Source: Streptomyces sp. NBC_01445
GTDB lineage: Bacteria > Actinomycetota > Actinomycetes > Streptomycetales > Streptomycetaceae
Assembly (NCBI RefSeq): GCF_035918235.1
Contig: NZ_CP109485.1
Span: 7,851,001 to 7,915,000, forward strand
Direction: 5' to 3'
Length of the DNA: 64,000 nucleotides
Made by a program: the position numbers and the translations under genes. Below are positions 25,164 to 32,375 of the stretch, one piece after another. Within the stretch, counting starts at the first letter, position 1; the number at the start of each line of letters is the position of its first letter. Below the pieces are notes generated by a model that was given only the letters and a program-made list of their open reading frames with translations, ran no database searches and was not told the DNA's origin.

Positions 25164-26648
25164 TCAGTTGGCCCAGGGCAGGGGCGCGTCCGAAGTGCCC
25201 CAGTACAGGGACTTCTGGCGCTGGTAGGCGCGGATGGCGTCGCGGCCCTTCTCCGTACCGAGACCGCTGTCCTTCATCCCGCTGAACGGGGTGGACGCGC
25301 TGAACTGCTTGTACGTGTTGATCCAGACCGTCCCCGCCTCGATCCGGCGGGCCAGGCGCCACGCGGCCCGGTGGTCACGGGTCCAGATCCCGCAGGCGAG
25401 CCCGTAGACGGAGTCGTTGGCCTGGCGGACCAGGTCGTCCTCGTCGTCGTAGGGCAGGGCGACCAGGACGGGTCCGAAGATCTCCTCCTGGCAGGTCCGT
25501 GAGGTGTTGGGGAGCCCGTCGAGGACGGTGGGCAGGTAGTACGCGCCGTCCCGGTACGTGTCGCCCTCGGGCGCCCGGCCGCCGCACAGCACCCGGGCGC
25601 CCTCGGAGCGGGCCAGATCGACATAGGCGGCGACGGAGTCCCGGTGCCGGTGGTGGACCAGCGGCCCGACCTGGGTTCCGGGGTCCGTGCCGGGACCGAC
25701 GCGCAACTTGCTCACCCGCTCGACGAGTTCGCCGACGAAGCTGTCGTAGATCTCGCGTGCCACGAAGAGCCGCGAACCCGCGATGCACGACTGGCCGCTG
25801 GACGAGAAGATCCCGAACATCACGCCCGCCAGTGCCTGCTCGACGTCCGCGTCCGCGCGCACGATCGTCGGCGACTTGCCGCCGAGTTCGAGGGAGGCGG
25901 GGATCAGCTTCGAGGCCGCCACGGCCGCGATGGACCGGCCGGTCTCCGTGCCGCCGGTGAAGCCGATCCTGGTCACCAGGGGGTGGTGCACGATCGCGTC
26001 CCCGACGACCCGGCCGCTGCCGGGCAGGACCGACAGCAGGGCGGTCGGCAGTCCGAGTTCGCCGAGCGCCTGGTGGATCAGGCGCCCGAGCGCGAGGGAG
26101 ACCAGCGGGGTCCAGGCGGCGGGCTTCAGCAGGACGGCGTTGCCGCCGGCGAGGGCGGGCGCGATCTTCTGCGCGTCGCTGGCGACCGGCGAGTTCCAGG
26201 GGTTGATCGCGCCCACGACGCCGATCGGCTCGTACACGCTCATCGTCACGTACGGGCCGCGGGACGGGGTGAGGGTCTCCTCGGCCGTCTCCAGGGCCGC
26301 CGCCATGTACCGGAAGGTGCCGGCCGCGCTGAGCGCGAGGGCCTTCGTCTCGGTGAGGGTCTTGCCGGTGTCGGCGGTCTGGAGGGCCGCGAGCTCGCCG
26401 GCGGCCTCCTCGGTCAACTCCGCGATCCGGTACAGGAGTCGGGCCCGCTGGTGGGGGAGGAGATCGCGCCAGGCCGGGTCGGCCACGGCGCGCGCGGCGG
26501 CCCGAGCGGCTTCGTCGACCTCGTCGGCGGACGCGGAGTGGACGGTGGCGAGCACCTCTCCGGTCGCCGGGTCGACGGTCTCGACCGCCTCGCCCGCGCC
26601 GCGTCGCCACTGGCCCGCGATCAGGATGTCGGTGGGGTGGTGAGGCAC
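25164..26648 (-). CDS. NAD-dependent aldehyde dehydrogenase (semialdehyde dehydrogenase type)
   Basis: A 494-residue ALDH. The cofactor region is INPWNSPVASDAQKIAPALA, the general base is in LELGGKSP, the catalytic cysteine is in SSGQSCIAGSR, and the C-terminal PFSGMKDSGLG is typical. The GTG at 26648 has GGAGG 8 bases upstream and starts the protein at PHHPTDILIAGQW; an in-frame GTG at 26714 lacks a good site. Similarity is to hydroxymuconic semialdehyde/betaine-aldehyde-type dehydrogenases, fitting oxidation of the ring-cleavage aldehyde. It is the first gene of the minus-strand catabolic operon. Confidence 0.87.
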   Translation of the reverse strand: MPHHPTDILIAGQWRRGAGEAVETVDPATGEVLATVHSASADEVDEAARAAARAVADPAWRDLLPHQRARLLYRIAELTEEAAGELAALQTADTGKTLTETKALALSAAGTFRYMAAALETAEETLTPSRGPYVTMSVYEPIGVVGAINPWNSPVASDAQKIAPALAGGNAVLLKPAAWTPLVSLALGRLIHQALGELGLPTALLSVLPGSGRVVGDAIVHHPLVTRIGFTGGTETGRSIAAVAASKLIPASLELGGKSPTIVRADADVEQALAGVMFGIFSSSGQSCIAGSRLFVAREIYDSFVGELVERVSKLRVGPGTDPGTQVGPLVHHRHRDSVAAYVDLARSEGARVLCGGRAPEGDTYRDGAYYLPTVLDGLPNTSRTCQEEIFGPVLVALPYDDEDDLVRQANDSVYGLACGIWTRDHRAAWRLARRIEAGTVWINTYKQFSASTPFSGMKDSGLGTEKGRDAIRAYQRQKSLYWGTSDAPLPWAN

Positions 26649-26947
26649 GGGCGGGACCTCCAGGCGGTCTACGGCCAACGGGTACGGGGGAGTTGGGCTC
26701 ACCGAGGCGCTCACTCACGTTGGTTGCGCCTACCGGCTTGCTCAGTGCTAGAAATCTAAGCGCTTAAGTATTTTCCCGCAAGACCCTGCGGCGAAGTCGT
26801 CGCGCGACGGTGTCCGAGGTGGGTTACGTAAGGGTGACGGTGAGGTCACTTCCGATGTATCTAAGCCATTAATCATTGACCCCTTAGATAAGTCCTCTTA
26901 GTGTCTGCGCAACTCCTCTGTTCGCGTTGTCGCGGAAGGACCCCCTC
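26649..26947. promoter_or_regulatory. Divergent control region of the catabolic operon and the MFS importer
   Basis: An AT-rich gap between divergent genes. It holds the palindrome TAAGCGCTTA (26757-26766, inside AATCTAAGCGC), the 11-mer TCCGATGTATC (26851-26861) shared with the FCD-regulator promoter, and a perfect 8-bp inverted repeat TATCTAAG (26858-26865) / CTTAGATA (26883-26890). AATCATT and TTAGATA in it recur with one base different spacing before the molybdenum hydroxylase genes. These are probably overlapping operators and core promoters. Confidence 0.6.
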
Positions 26948-28312
26948 ATGACGACTGTGGCCGGCAAGTCAGGCCTCGGCTCGATAGCAGCCCGACTCGA
27001 ACGACTCCCGCAATCCCGCTGGCACGTGAAGGTCCGGTTCCTGATCGGCGCCGTGACGTTCTTCGAGGCGTTCGACCAGCTCCTTGCCGCGTCCGCGCTG
27101 CCCGTCCTGATCAAGGACTGGCACCTGAGCACGGGCCAGGCCACCTTCGCGGTGACCACGGGCTCCGTCGGCATGCTGCTGGGCGCCCTGGTCGCCGGGT
27201 GGCTGGGCGACCGGATCGGCCGGGTGCGGACCGTGGCCCTCGGTGTCGCCGTCACCGCGCTCGGGAGCCTCGCCGTGGCCTTCTCGAACGGCATCGAGCT
27301 CTTCTCGCTCTTCCGCTTCGTCCAGGGTCTCGGCATCGGCGGAGTCGTCCCCGTGGCGGCCACGTACATCAACGAGATCGCCCGCTCCGACAAGCGCGGG
27401 CGCTTCGTACTGATCTACGAGATGATCTTCCCGGCCGGTCTGGCCGCGGCCACCCTCGTCGCCGTGTGGGTGGTGCCGAACCTCGGCTGGCGCGCGATGT
27501 TCGTGATCGGCGCCCTGCCCGTCCTGCTCGCCGCCGCCCTGCCCAAGCACGTCGCCGAATCACCGCGGTGGCTGCTCTCCCAGGGCCGCACCGAGGAGGC
27601 CGAGCGGGCCATCGCACGGATCGAGGAGGAGGTCGCCGCCGCCACCGGGGAACCCCTGCCGCAACCGGCCGCGGACCGGGCGGAGGAGACCTCCCGGGGC
27701 CGCCTGCGCGAGCTGTTCACCGGCCGCTACCTGCGCCGCACGACCGTGGTCTCCGGGCTCTGGTTCGTCGCGTACTACGTCAACCACGGCATCTCCACCT
27801 GGCTGCCGTCGCTCTACACCAAGAACTTCGGGCTCGACCTGACCACCGCGCTCGTCTACACGCTGCTCAGCAATGTGACGGGACTCCTCGGCACCCTCGC
27901 CGTCGCCCTCGTCATCGACCGCGTGGGCCGGCGCCCCGCCCTCGTGGCCGCACTCGGCGGCACCACCTTCACCCTCGCGACGCTCGCCCTGGTCGGCGTG
28001 ACATCGGGCAGCCAGGTCGCGATCTTCGCCTCCTGCACGACGTTCTTCGTGTACGCGATCAACGCGGGCCTCTACCTCTACTCGCCCGAGCTGTACCCGA
28101 CGCGCAACCGCGCCAAGGGCGCCGCGTTCGGCGGCCTCTGGAACCGCCTCGGCGTCATCCTGGGCCCGATCACGGTCGGCGCGATCATCGGCGGGGGCGG
28201 CAGCCTGACCCTTGTCTTCGCCCAGCTCGCCGGGGTGGCCGCGGTGGGTGCGGTGATCGCGCTGTTCGCGGTGGAGACGAAGGGGAAGACGCTGGAGGAG
28301 CTCAACTCCTGA
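26948..28312 (+). CDS. MFS transporter (aromatic acid/metabolite:H+ symporter-like)
   Basis: A 454-residue 12-helix permease. The TM1 segment holds FFEAFDQLLAASALPVL with an acidic residue, loop 2-3 the MFS signature GDRIGRVRT, and loop 8-9 a second copy IDRVGRRPAL. The central loop is charged. The ATG at 26948 with GAAGGA 7 bases upstream is chosen over an upstream in-frame TTG. Being divergent from the catabolic operon across a shared operator region, it most likely imports the pathway's aromatic acid or related substrate in symport with protons. Confidence 0.87.
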   Translation: MTTVAGKSGLGSIAARLERLPQSRWHVKVRFLIGAVTFFEAFDQLLAASALPVLIKDWHLSTGQATFAVTTGSVGMLLGALVAGWLGDRIGRVRTVALGVAVTALGSLAVAFSNGIELFSLFRFVQGLGIGGVVPVAATYINEIARSDKRGRFVLIYEMIFPAGLAAATLVAVWVVPNLGWRAMFVIGALPVLLAAALPKHVAESPRWLLSQGRTEEAERAIARIEEEVAAATGEPLPQPAADRAEETSRGRLRELFTGRYLRRTTVVSGLWFVAYYVNHGISTWLPSLYTKNFGLDLTTALVYTLLSNVTGLLGTLAVALVIDRVGRRPALVAALGGTTFTLATLALVGVTSGSQVAIFASCTTFFVYAINAGLYLYSPELYPTRNRAKGAAFGGLWNRLGVILGPITVGAIIGGGGSLTLVFAQLAGVAAVGAVIALFAVETKGKTLEELNS

Positions 28313-28383
28313 GGGATGGTCAGGTGTTCGGCGTCGGTCTGTCGCGCGGGGGGTGCGACGGGGCCGGCGCCGTTCGCGTGCCC

Positions 28384-28431
28384 GCCGTGCGGGCTCAGCC
28401 CTGTTCCGCCGTGCGGGCTCAGCCTTGTCCC
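28384..28431. repeat. 24-bp tandem duplication at the 3' end of the TetR-MarR gene
   Basis: Two 24-base copies (28384-28407 and 28408-28431) that differ at only a few final bases. The copy at 28408-28431 contains the stop codon of the fusion regulator; the other lies just beyond it. As 24 is a multiple of three, the duplication left the reading phase unchanged and only repeats the C-terminal codons outside the gene. Confidence 0.7.
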
Positions 28432-29549
28432 TCCGTCATCGACCGTCCCAAGCCGTCCAGCAGCGCCGCGAGTTGCCGCTGTTCGCCCGGCACCAGCCCC
28501 GCGAGCAGCTCCCGTTCGTGTGCGCGGCGCTCCTCGGCCACCCGGCCGACCAGGTCGGCCCCGGCCGGGGTGAGGCGGAGATGGACGATGCGGCGGTCCT
28601 GGCCGTCACGTTCGCGTTCGATGAGGCCGGCCTCCACGAGGCGGTCGGCCTGCTGGGTGACACCGCCCGCGCTGACCGCGCCGGCCGCAGCGATCTCGCC
28701 CATCGTGCGCCGGTACGGGGCGCTCGTCGCGTGCAGCGCGGACAGCACTTCGAAGGCGGCCAGGCTGATGCCGTGCCGCTTCACGACGCGGCCGATCAGG
28801 GTCCGGTAGTGCGCGGCGCAGGCGTTGAGCGCGGCGAACACGGCGGGGCCGGACGCGCCGGGGGCCTCGCGCACAAGCGGGCGGGGGGCTGCCGCGGGAT
28901 CCGGTTCCGGGGCCCGCCGCTCCGGGATCCGCCCGGTCAGCGCCGCTGTCAGGACGTCCGCGAGGACGGGCTCCAGGGTGCCCGTCGGCACCGAAGTGGC
29001 CGGTTCGTGGGCGAACAGATAGCGCTCCATGATCACGCCGAAGAGGATGCTGCGGATCATGGCGATCCGTGCGTCCGCCGCGTCGCAGTCGCCGAGCAGT
29101 CGCCGCAGGGGCTCGCTCACCTGCCGGTCGAGGATCGTGGACAGCAGCTCGGCGCTGGGGGGATGGCTGAGCCCCGAGCGGATCAGCGCCGGCCAGGGGT
29201 CGTGCGCGGGGAGCCGGTCCCAGCGGTCGAGATAGTCGTGGGCGAGCGCGTGCGGCAGCTCCTCCCGGCCGACCGAGGGGTCGTCGAGCACGCCCTCGGT
29301 GACCCCGGTCCCGCCGCCGACCACCTCGCGGAACAGTCCGTCCTTCGAGCCGAAGTACGCCATGACCAGGCCGGGGGTGACGCCTGCCTCAGCGGCGATG
29401 GCCCGGATGCCGACCCCCTTGTAGCCCTGGGCCGCGAAAAGCCGACGCGCCGCCTCCAGCACGGCGCTGCGCCGACCCTCGGGGTCGTGGGAGCGGCCGC
29501 GACGGGGCTCGGGGGCGGTCCGGTCCGGGGTGCTGTGCTCTGCGTCCAC
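28419..29549 (-). CDS. TetR-MarR fusion transcriptional regulator
   Basis: A 376-residue protein with two complete DNA-binding regulator types in one chain. Residues 26-72 are a TetR HTH (RRSAVLEAARRLFAAQGYKG, then AAEAGVTPGLVMAYFGSKDGLF), followed by a TetR ligand domain to about 205. After a Pro/Arg-rich linker (207-237) residues 245-370 form a MarR winged helix (GEIAAAGAVSAGGVTQQADRLVEAGLIERE, DGQDRRIVHLRLT). The MarR half resembles the separate MarR protein at 35500-36036 at about half of aligned positions by eye. The GTG at 29549 is preferred. Three operator-like repeats lie upstream, suggesting autoregulation. Confidence 0.85.
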   Translation of the reverse strand: MDAEHSTPDRTAPEPRRGRSHDPEGRRSAVLEAARRLFAAQGYKGVGIRAIAAEAGVTPGLVMAYFGSKDGLFREVVGGGTGVTEGVLDDPSVGREELPHALAHDYLDRWDRLPAHDPWPALIRSGLSHPPSAELLSTILDRQVSEPLRRLLGDCDAADARIAMIRSILFGVIMERYLFAHEPATSVPTGTLEPVLADVLTAALTGRIPERRAPEPDPAAAPRPLVREAPGASGPAVFAALNACAAHYRTLIGRVVKRHGISLAAFEVLSALHATSAPYRRTMGEIAAAGAVSAGGVTQQADRLVEAGLIERERDGQDRRIVHLRLTPAGADLVGRVAEERRAHERELLAGLVPGEQRQLAALLDGLGRSMTEGQG

Positions 29550-29560
29550 GTGCCTCAGAT

Positions 29561-29574
29561 TAAACGAGTGTTCA
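29561..29574 (-). promoter_or_regulatory. Candidate operator of TetR-MarR regulator, proximal copy
   Basis: TAAACGAGTGTTCA, an imperfect TetR-type palindrome starting 12 bases upstream of the GTG. Its NNAACGNNYGTTCA-like form (with one deviation) is shared with two tandem copies at 29684-29711. Confidence 0.5.
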
Positions 29575-29683
29575 GAATGGGGTGTTCGGGCCGGTCGTGG
29601 CGGGCGACCGCCCAGGCCGCCGCCGTCGCCGTCGCCCGCCACTGCCGACGTGCCTGTCCGGAGCACTCTCGCGGGGTACGACC

Positions 29684-29711
29684 GGAACGGCCGTTCAAAA
29701 ACGCCCGTTCA
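29684..29711 (-). promoter_or_regulatory. Tandem pair of candidate TetR-type operators
   Basis: Two directly adjacent 14-mers, GGAACGGCCGTTCA (29684-29697) and AAAACGCCCGTTCA (29698-29711). The first contains the perfect 12-bp palindrome GAACGGCCGTTC. They lie upstream of the TetR-MarR gene and just after the xdhC stop. Confidence 0.55.
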
Positions 29712-29719
29712 AAAATGGC

Positions 29720-30814
29720 TCACGACGCGTGCACCGGCCCCGCGAGGCCGCTCAGCGCCCGCCCGCTGCCGCCCCGCCGCACCGCGATGAGCTCCGCCGC
29801 GATGGACACGGCCGTCTCCTCCGGCCCGCGCCCGCCCAGATCGAGGCCGATCGGAGAGCGCAGTCGAGCGAGTTCGGCCTCGCCGAGTCCGGCGGCCCGC
29901 AGCCGTGCCAGCCGGTCCTCGTGGGTGCGCCGGCTGCCCATGGCGCCCACGTACCCGGCCCGACTGCGCAGCGCCAGTTCGAGGACGGGCACGTCGAACC
30001 GGGCGTCATGGGTCAGCACGCACACGGCGGTGGCCGCGTCCACCTGGTCCTCGTGTGCCGCGAACCAGCGGTCCGGCCAGTCCACGACGACCTCGTGCGC
30101 GTCGGGGAAACGGGCGGCCGTCGCGAAGGTCGGGCGGGCGTCGCACACGGTCACCCGGTGTCCGAGCAGCGCTCCGATCCGTACGAGGGGGCGTGCGAAC
30201 TCGACCGCCCCGCACACCAGGAGGTGCGGTGGCACCCCGAAGGCCTGCACGAACAGTTCCCGCTCGGGCGCGCACGACGGGTCCGAGCCCGGCTCGCCGA
30301 CGCGTATGAGGCCGCTCGTGCCGCGGGCGAGCAGCGCTTCGGCCGCCTGAGCCGCAGCCCGGTCGAGCCGTGCGTCGCCCAGCGTCCCGCTCACCCCGGA
30401 CGCACCGGCGGCGAGGCTTCCCGGCCCGCCCTCCGCCGGCGTCACCAGCGCCACCGGGACATGGGCCGCGAGGTCGGCGGCCACCCGGGCGAGCGGTGCG
30501 TCGCCGGTGACCTCGCGTATCAGCACCTCTATGGTTCCGCCGCAGGTCAGACCCACCGAGAAGGCGTCGTCATCGCTGACCCCGTACGTCTCGCGGGCGG
30601 GCCCCGCACCGGCGAGGACGTCCTCCGCGACCGCGCACACCGCGGCCTCCACACAGCCGCCGGAGACGCTGCCGACGACGCGGCCGTCCTCGGCGACCAG
30701 CATCGACGTGCCCGCAGCGTGCGGGGCGGAGCCCCAGGTGCGGACGACCGTCGCCATCGCGAAGCGGGTCGTGGAGGCCTGCCACGCGGCTGCCTGGTCG
30801 ATCACGTGTCGCAT
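29720..30814 (-). CDS. XdhC/CoxI family molybdenum-cofactor insertion factor
   Basis: A 364-residue XdhC-type protein. The N-terminal XdhC/CoxI domain has VVRTWGSAPHAAGTSM and GSVSGGCVEAAV; the C-terminal Rossmann domain has GAVEFARPLVRIGALLGHRV and VGAMGSRRTHEDRLARL. Such proteins bind Moco, protect it and deliver its sulfurated form to molybdenum hydroxylases. It is divergent from the CoxM/S/L-type genes and should serve them. The ATG at 30814 has GAGG 8 bases upstream; longer starts enter the divergent promoter. Confidence 0.87.
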   Translation of the reverse strand: MRHVIDQAAAWQASTTRFAMATVVRTWGSAPHAAGTSMLVAEDGRVVGSVSGGCVEAAVCAVAEDVLAGAGPARETYGVSDDDAFSVGLTCGGTIEVLIREVTGDAPLARVAADLAAHVPVALVTPAEGGPGSLAAGASGVSGTLGDARLDRAAAQAAEALLARGTSGLIRVGEPGSDPSCAPERELFVQAFGVPPHLLVCGAVEFARPLVRIGALLGHRVTVCDARPTFATAARFPDAHEVVVDWPDRWFAAHEDQVDAATAVCVLTHDARFDVPVLELALRSRAGYVGAMGSRRTHEDRLARLRAAGLGEAELARLRSPIGLDLGGRGPEETAVSIAAELIAVRRGGSGRALSGLAGPVHAS

Positions 30815-30876
30815 GTCGCTCACCTCGAGCACATCGAATCGGCTGCACCCTCTTGCCAAGAAGAAACTTTAGTGTA

Positions 30877-30897
30877 AATCATTTTAGGCGTTAGATA
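30877..30897. promoter_or_regulatory. AT-rich element in xdhC / coxM divergent promoter
   Basis: AATCATT (30877-30883) followed by TTAGATA (30891-30897) in an otherwise GC-rich setting. The same two words occur in the same order in the catabolic operon promoter (26871-26877 and 26884-26890), with 7 and 6 bases between them respectively. It is a candidate shared operator. Confidence 0.45.
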
Positions 30898-30931
30898 GAT
30901 GCGTCGACCCGAGAGGCCTGGTGGAAGCCGG

Positions 30932-31801
30932 TTGAAACCGACACCCTTTGACTACAGCGCTCCAGGCAGCGTCGCCGAGGTGCTCGCCCTCCTCGCCGAC
31001 GAGGAGCGGGAGGCCAAGGTCCTGGCCGGCGGCCAGTCCCTGATCCCCATGCTCAGCATGCGCCTCGCCCGCCCGGGACTGCTCGTCGACATCACGCGGG
31101 TCCCCTGCCTCGACCGCCTCTACGTCGACGCGTCGGGCGCCCTGCACGTCGGCGCCGCCGTCCGCCAGTCCCGGGCCGCGGACGACCCCGCGGTGCACGA
31201 CGGGTGGCCCCTGCTCGCGGCGGCGATCCGGCGCATCGGGCACCCGCAGATCCGCCACCGCGGCACGGTCTGCGGCAGCCTCGCGCACCACGACCCCGCC
31301 GCCGAACTGCCGACCGCCGCGCTCGCCCTCGACGCCCGCTTCGTGATCGCCGGACCCGGCGGCACCCGTACCGTCGGCGCCGCCGACTTCTTCGTGGCCA
31401 CTTTCCAGACCGCCGTGGCACCGGACGAGCTCCTCACCGAGGTGGTCCTGCCGCCGCGGGCCGGTGACGGCTGGGCCTTCGAGGAACTCGCCCGCAGACA
31501 TGGTGACTTCGCCACAGTCGGCGTCGCGGTCACCCTGCGCCGGGCGCCGGACCGGCGCACGGTCGCAGCCGCCCGCGCGGTCTTCTGCGGCGCGGGCCCC
31601 GTCCCCGTCCGCCTGCCCGCCGTCGAGGAGGCGCTGACCGGGACCGACGCGGGAGCGGCGGCCCTCGACGCGGCCGCGTCCGCCGCGCTCGCCGGGCTCA
31701 CACCCGCCGACGACGTCCACGCCACGGCCGCCTACCGCCGCGAGGCCGCCGCCCATCTCCTCGTCCGTGCCTGCACCCTCGCCTGGGAGCGCTGCTCATG
31801 A
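30932..31801 (+). CDS. Molybdenum hydroxylase FAD-binding medium subunit (CoxM-like)
   Basis: A 289-residue FAD subunit. FAD contacts appear in AKVLAGGQSLIPMLSMRLA and IGHPQIRHRGTVCGSLAHHDPAAELP, both family signatures. It passes electrons from the small iron-sulfur subunit to FAD and then to an acceptor. The start is uncertain: TTG at 30932 gives the standard KPTPFDYSAPGS start, while an ATG at 30899 adds eleven atypical residues, lacks a ribosome site and touches the AT-rich element. It overlaps the small subunit gene by 4 bases (ATGA). Confidence 0.83.
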   Translation: MKPTPFDYSAPGSVAEVLALLADEEREAKVLAGGQSLIPMLSMRLARPGLLVDITRVPCLDRLYVDASGALHVGAAVRQSRAADDPAVHDGWPLLAAAIRRIGHPQIRHRGTVCGSLAHHDPAAELPTAALALDARFVIAGPGGTRTVGAADFFVATFQTAVAPDELLTEVVLPPRAGDGWAFEELARRHGDFATVGVAVTLRRAPDRRTVAAARAVFCGAGPVPVRLPAVEEALTGTDAGAAALDAAASAALAGLTPADDVHATAAYRREAAAHLLVRACTLAWERCS

Positions 31802-32370
31802 CCACCTACCTCGCCACCCCCGACCCGGCGACGGCCACCCACGCCGCCCCGCCGCCGCTCGCCGAACCCTCCGGCTGGCACGAGATCCGCCTCACCGTCA
31901 ACGGCGCGCCCGTGACCGCCCAGGTGGAGTCCCGGCTGCTGCTCAGCGACTTCCTGCGGGACCGGTTGCGCCTCACCGGCACCCACGTCGGCTGCGAGCA
32001 CGGTGTCTGCGGTGCCTGCACCGTCCTCGTCGACGGGGAGCCGGCCCGCTCCTGCCTGACCCTGGCCGTGCAGTGCACGGGCGCCGAGCTGCGCACGGTC
32101 GAGGGCCTCGCCCCCGGTGACGCCCCGCTCACCCCCGTACAGCGGGCGTTCCACGAGTGCCACGGGATGCAGTGCGGCTTCTGCACCCCCGGATTCGTGA
32201 TGACGGCGACCGCGCTGACCGAACAGCCCGAGCGGCCCGACGCTGCTGATGTCGCCGACGCCCTCAGCGGACACCTGTGCCGCTGCACGGGGTACCGCAA
32301 CATCCGCCGTGCCGTGTGCCAGGCGCTGGACGAGCGCTTCGCCGGCGGCCCCGCCGGGCGGGGGGAGTGA
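31798..32370 (+). CDS. Molybdenum hydroxylase [2Fe-2S] small subunit (CoxS-like)
   Basis: A 190-residue iron-sulfur subunit with two [2Fe-2S] clusters. The distal plant-type cluster is in HVGCEHGVCGACTVLVDG plus a later cysteine (RSCLTLA); the proximal cluster is in CHGMQCGFCTPG and HLCRCTGYRNI. An N-terminal extension of about 25 residues is Pro/Ala-rich. It carries electrons from the Mo site of the large subunit to the FAD subunit. Four-base overlap with the medium subunit and a near overlap with the large subunit show one operon. Confidence 0.88.
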   Translation: MTTYLATPDPATATHAAPPPLAEPSGWHEIRLTVNGAPVTAQVESRLLLSDFLRDRLRLTGTHVGCEHGVCGACTVLVDGEPARSCLTLAVQCTGAELRTVEGLAPGDAPLTPVQRAFHECHGMQCGFCTPGFVMTATALTEQPERPDAADVADALSGHLCRCTGYRNIRRAVCQALDERFAGGPAGRGE

Positions 32371-32375
32371 CCCGT

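Noticed and set aside
30899..30931. ATG at 30899 as start of the CoxM-like gene
   Set aside because: It lacks a ribosome site, touches the AT-rich promoter element and adds residues not seen at the family start; TTG at 30932 fits better, though this is not certain.
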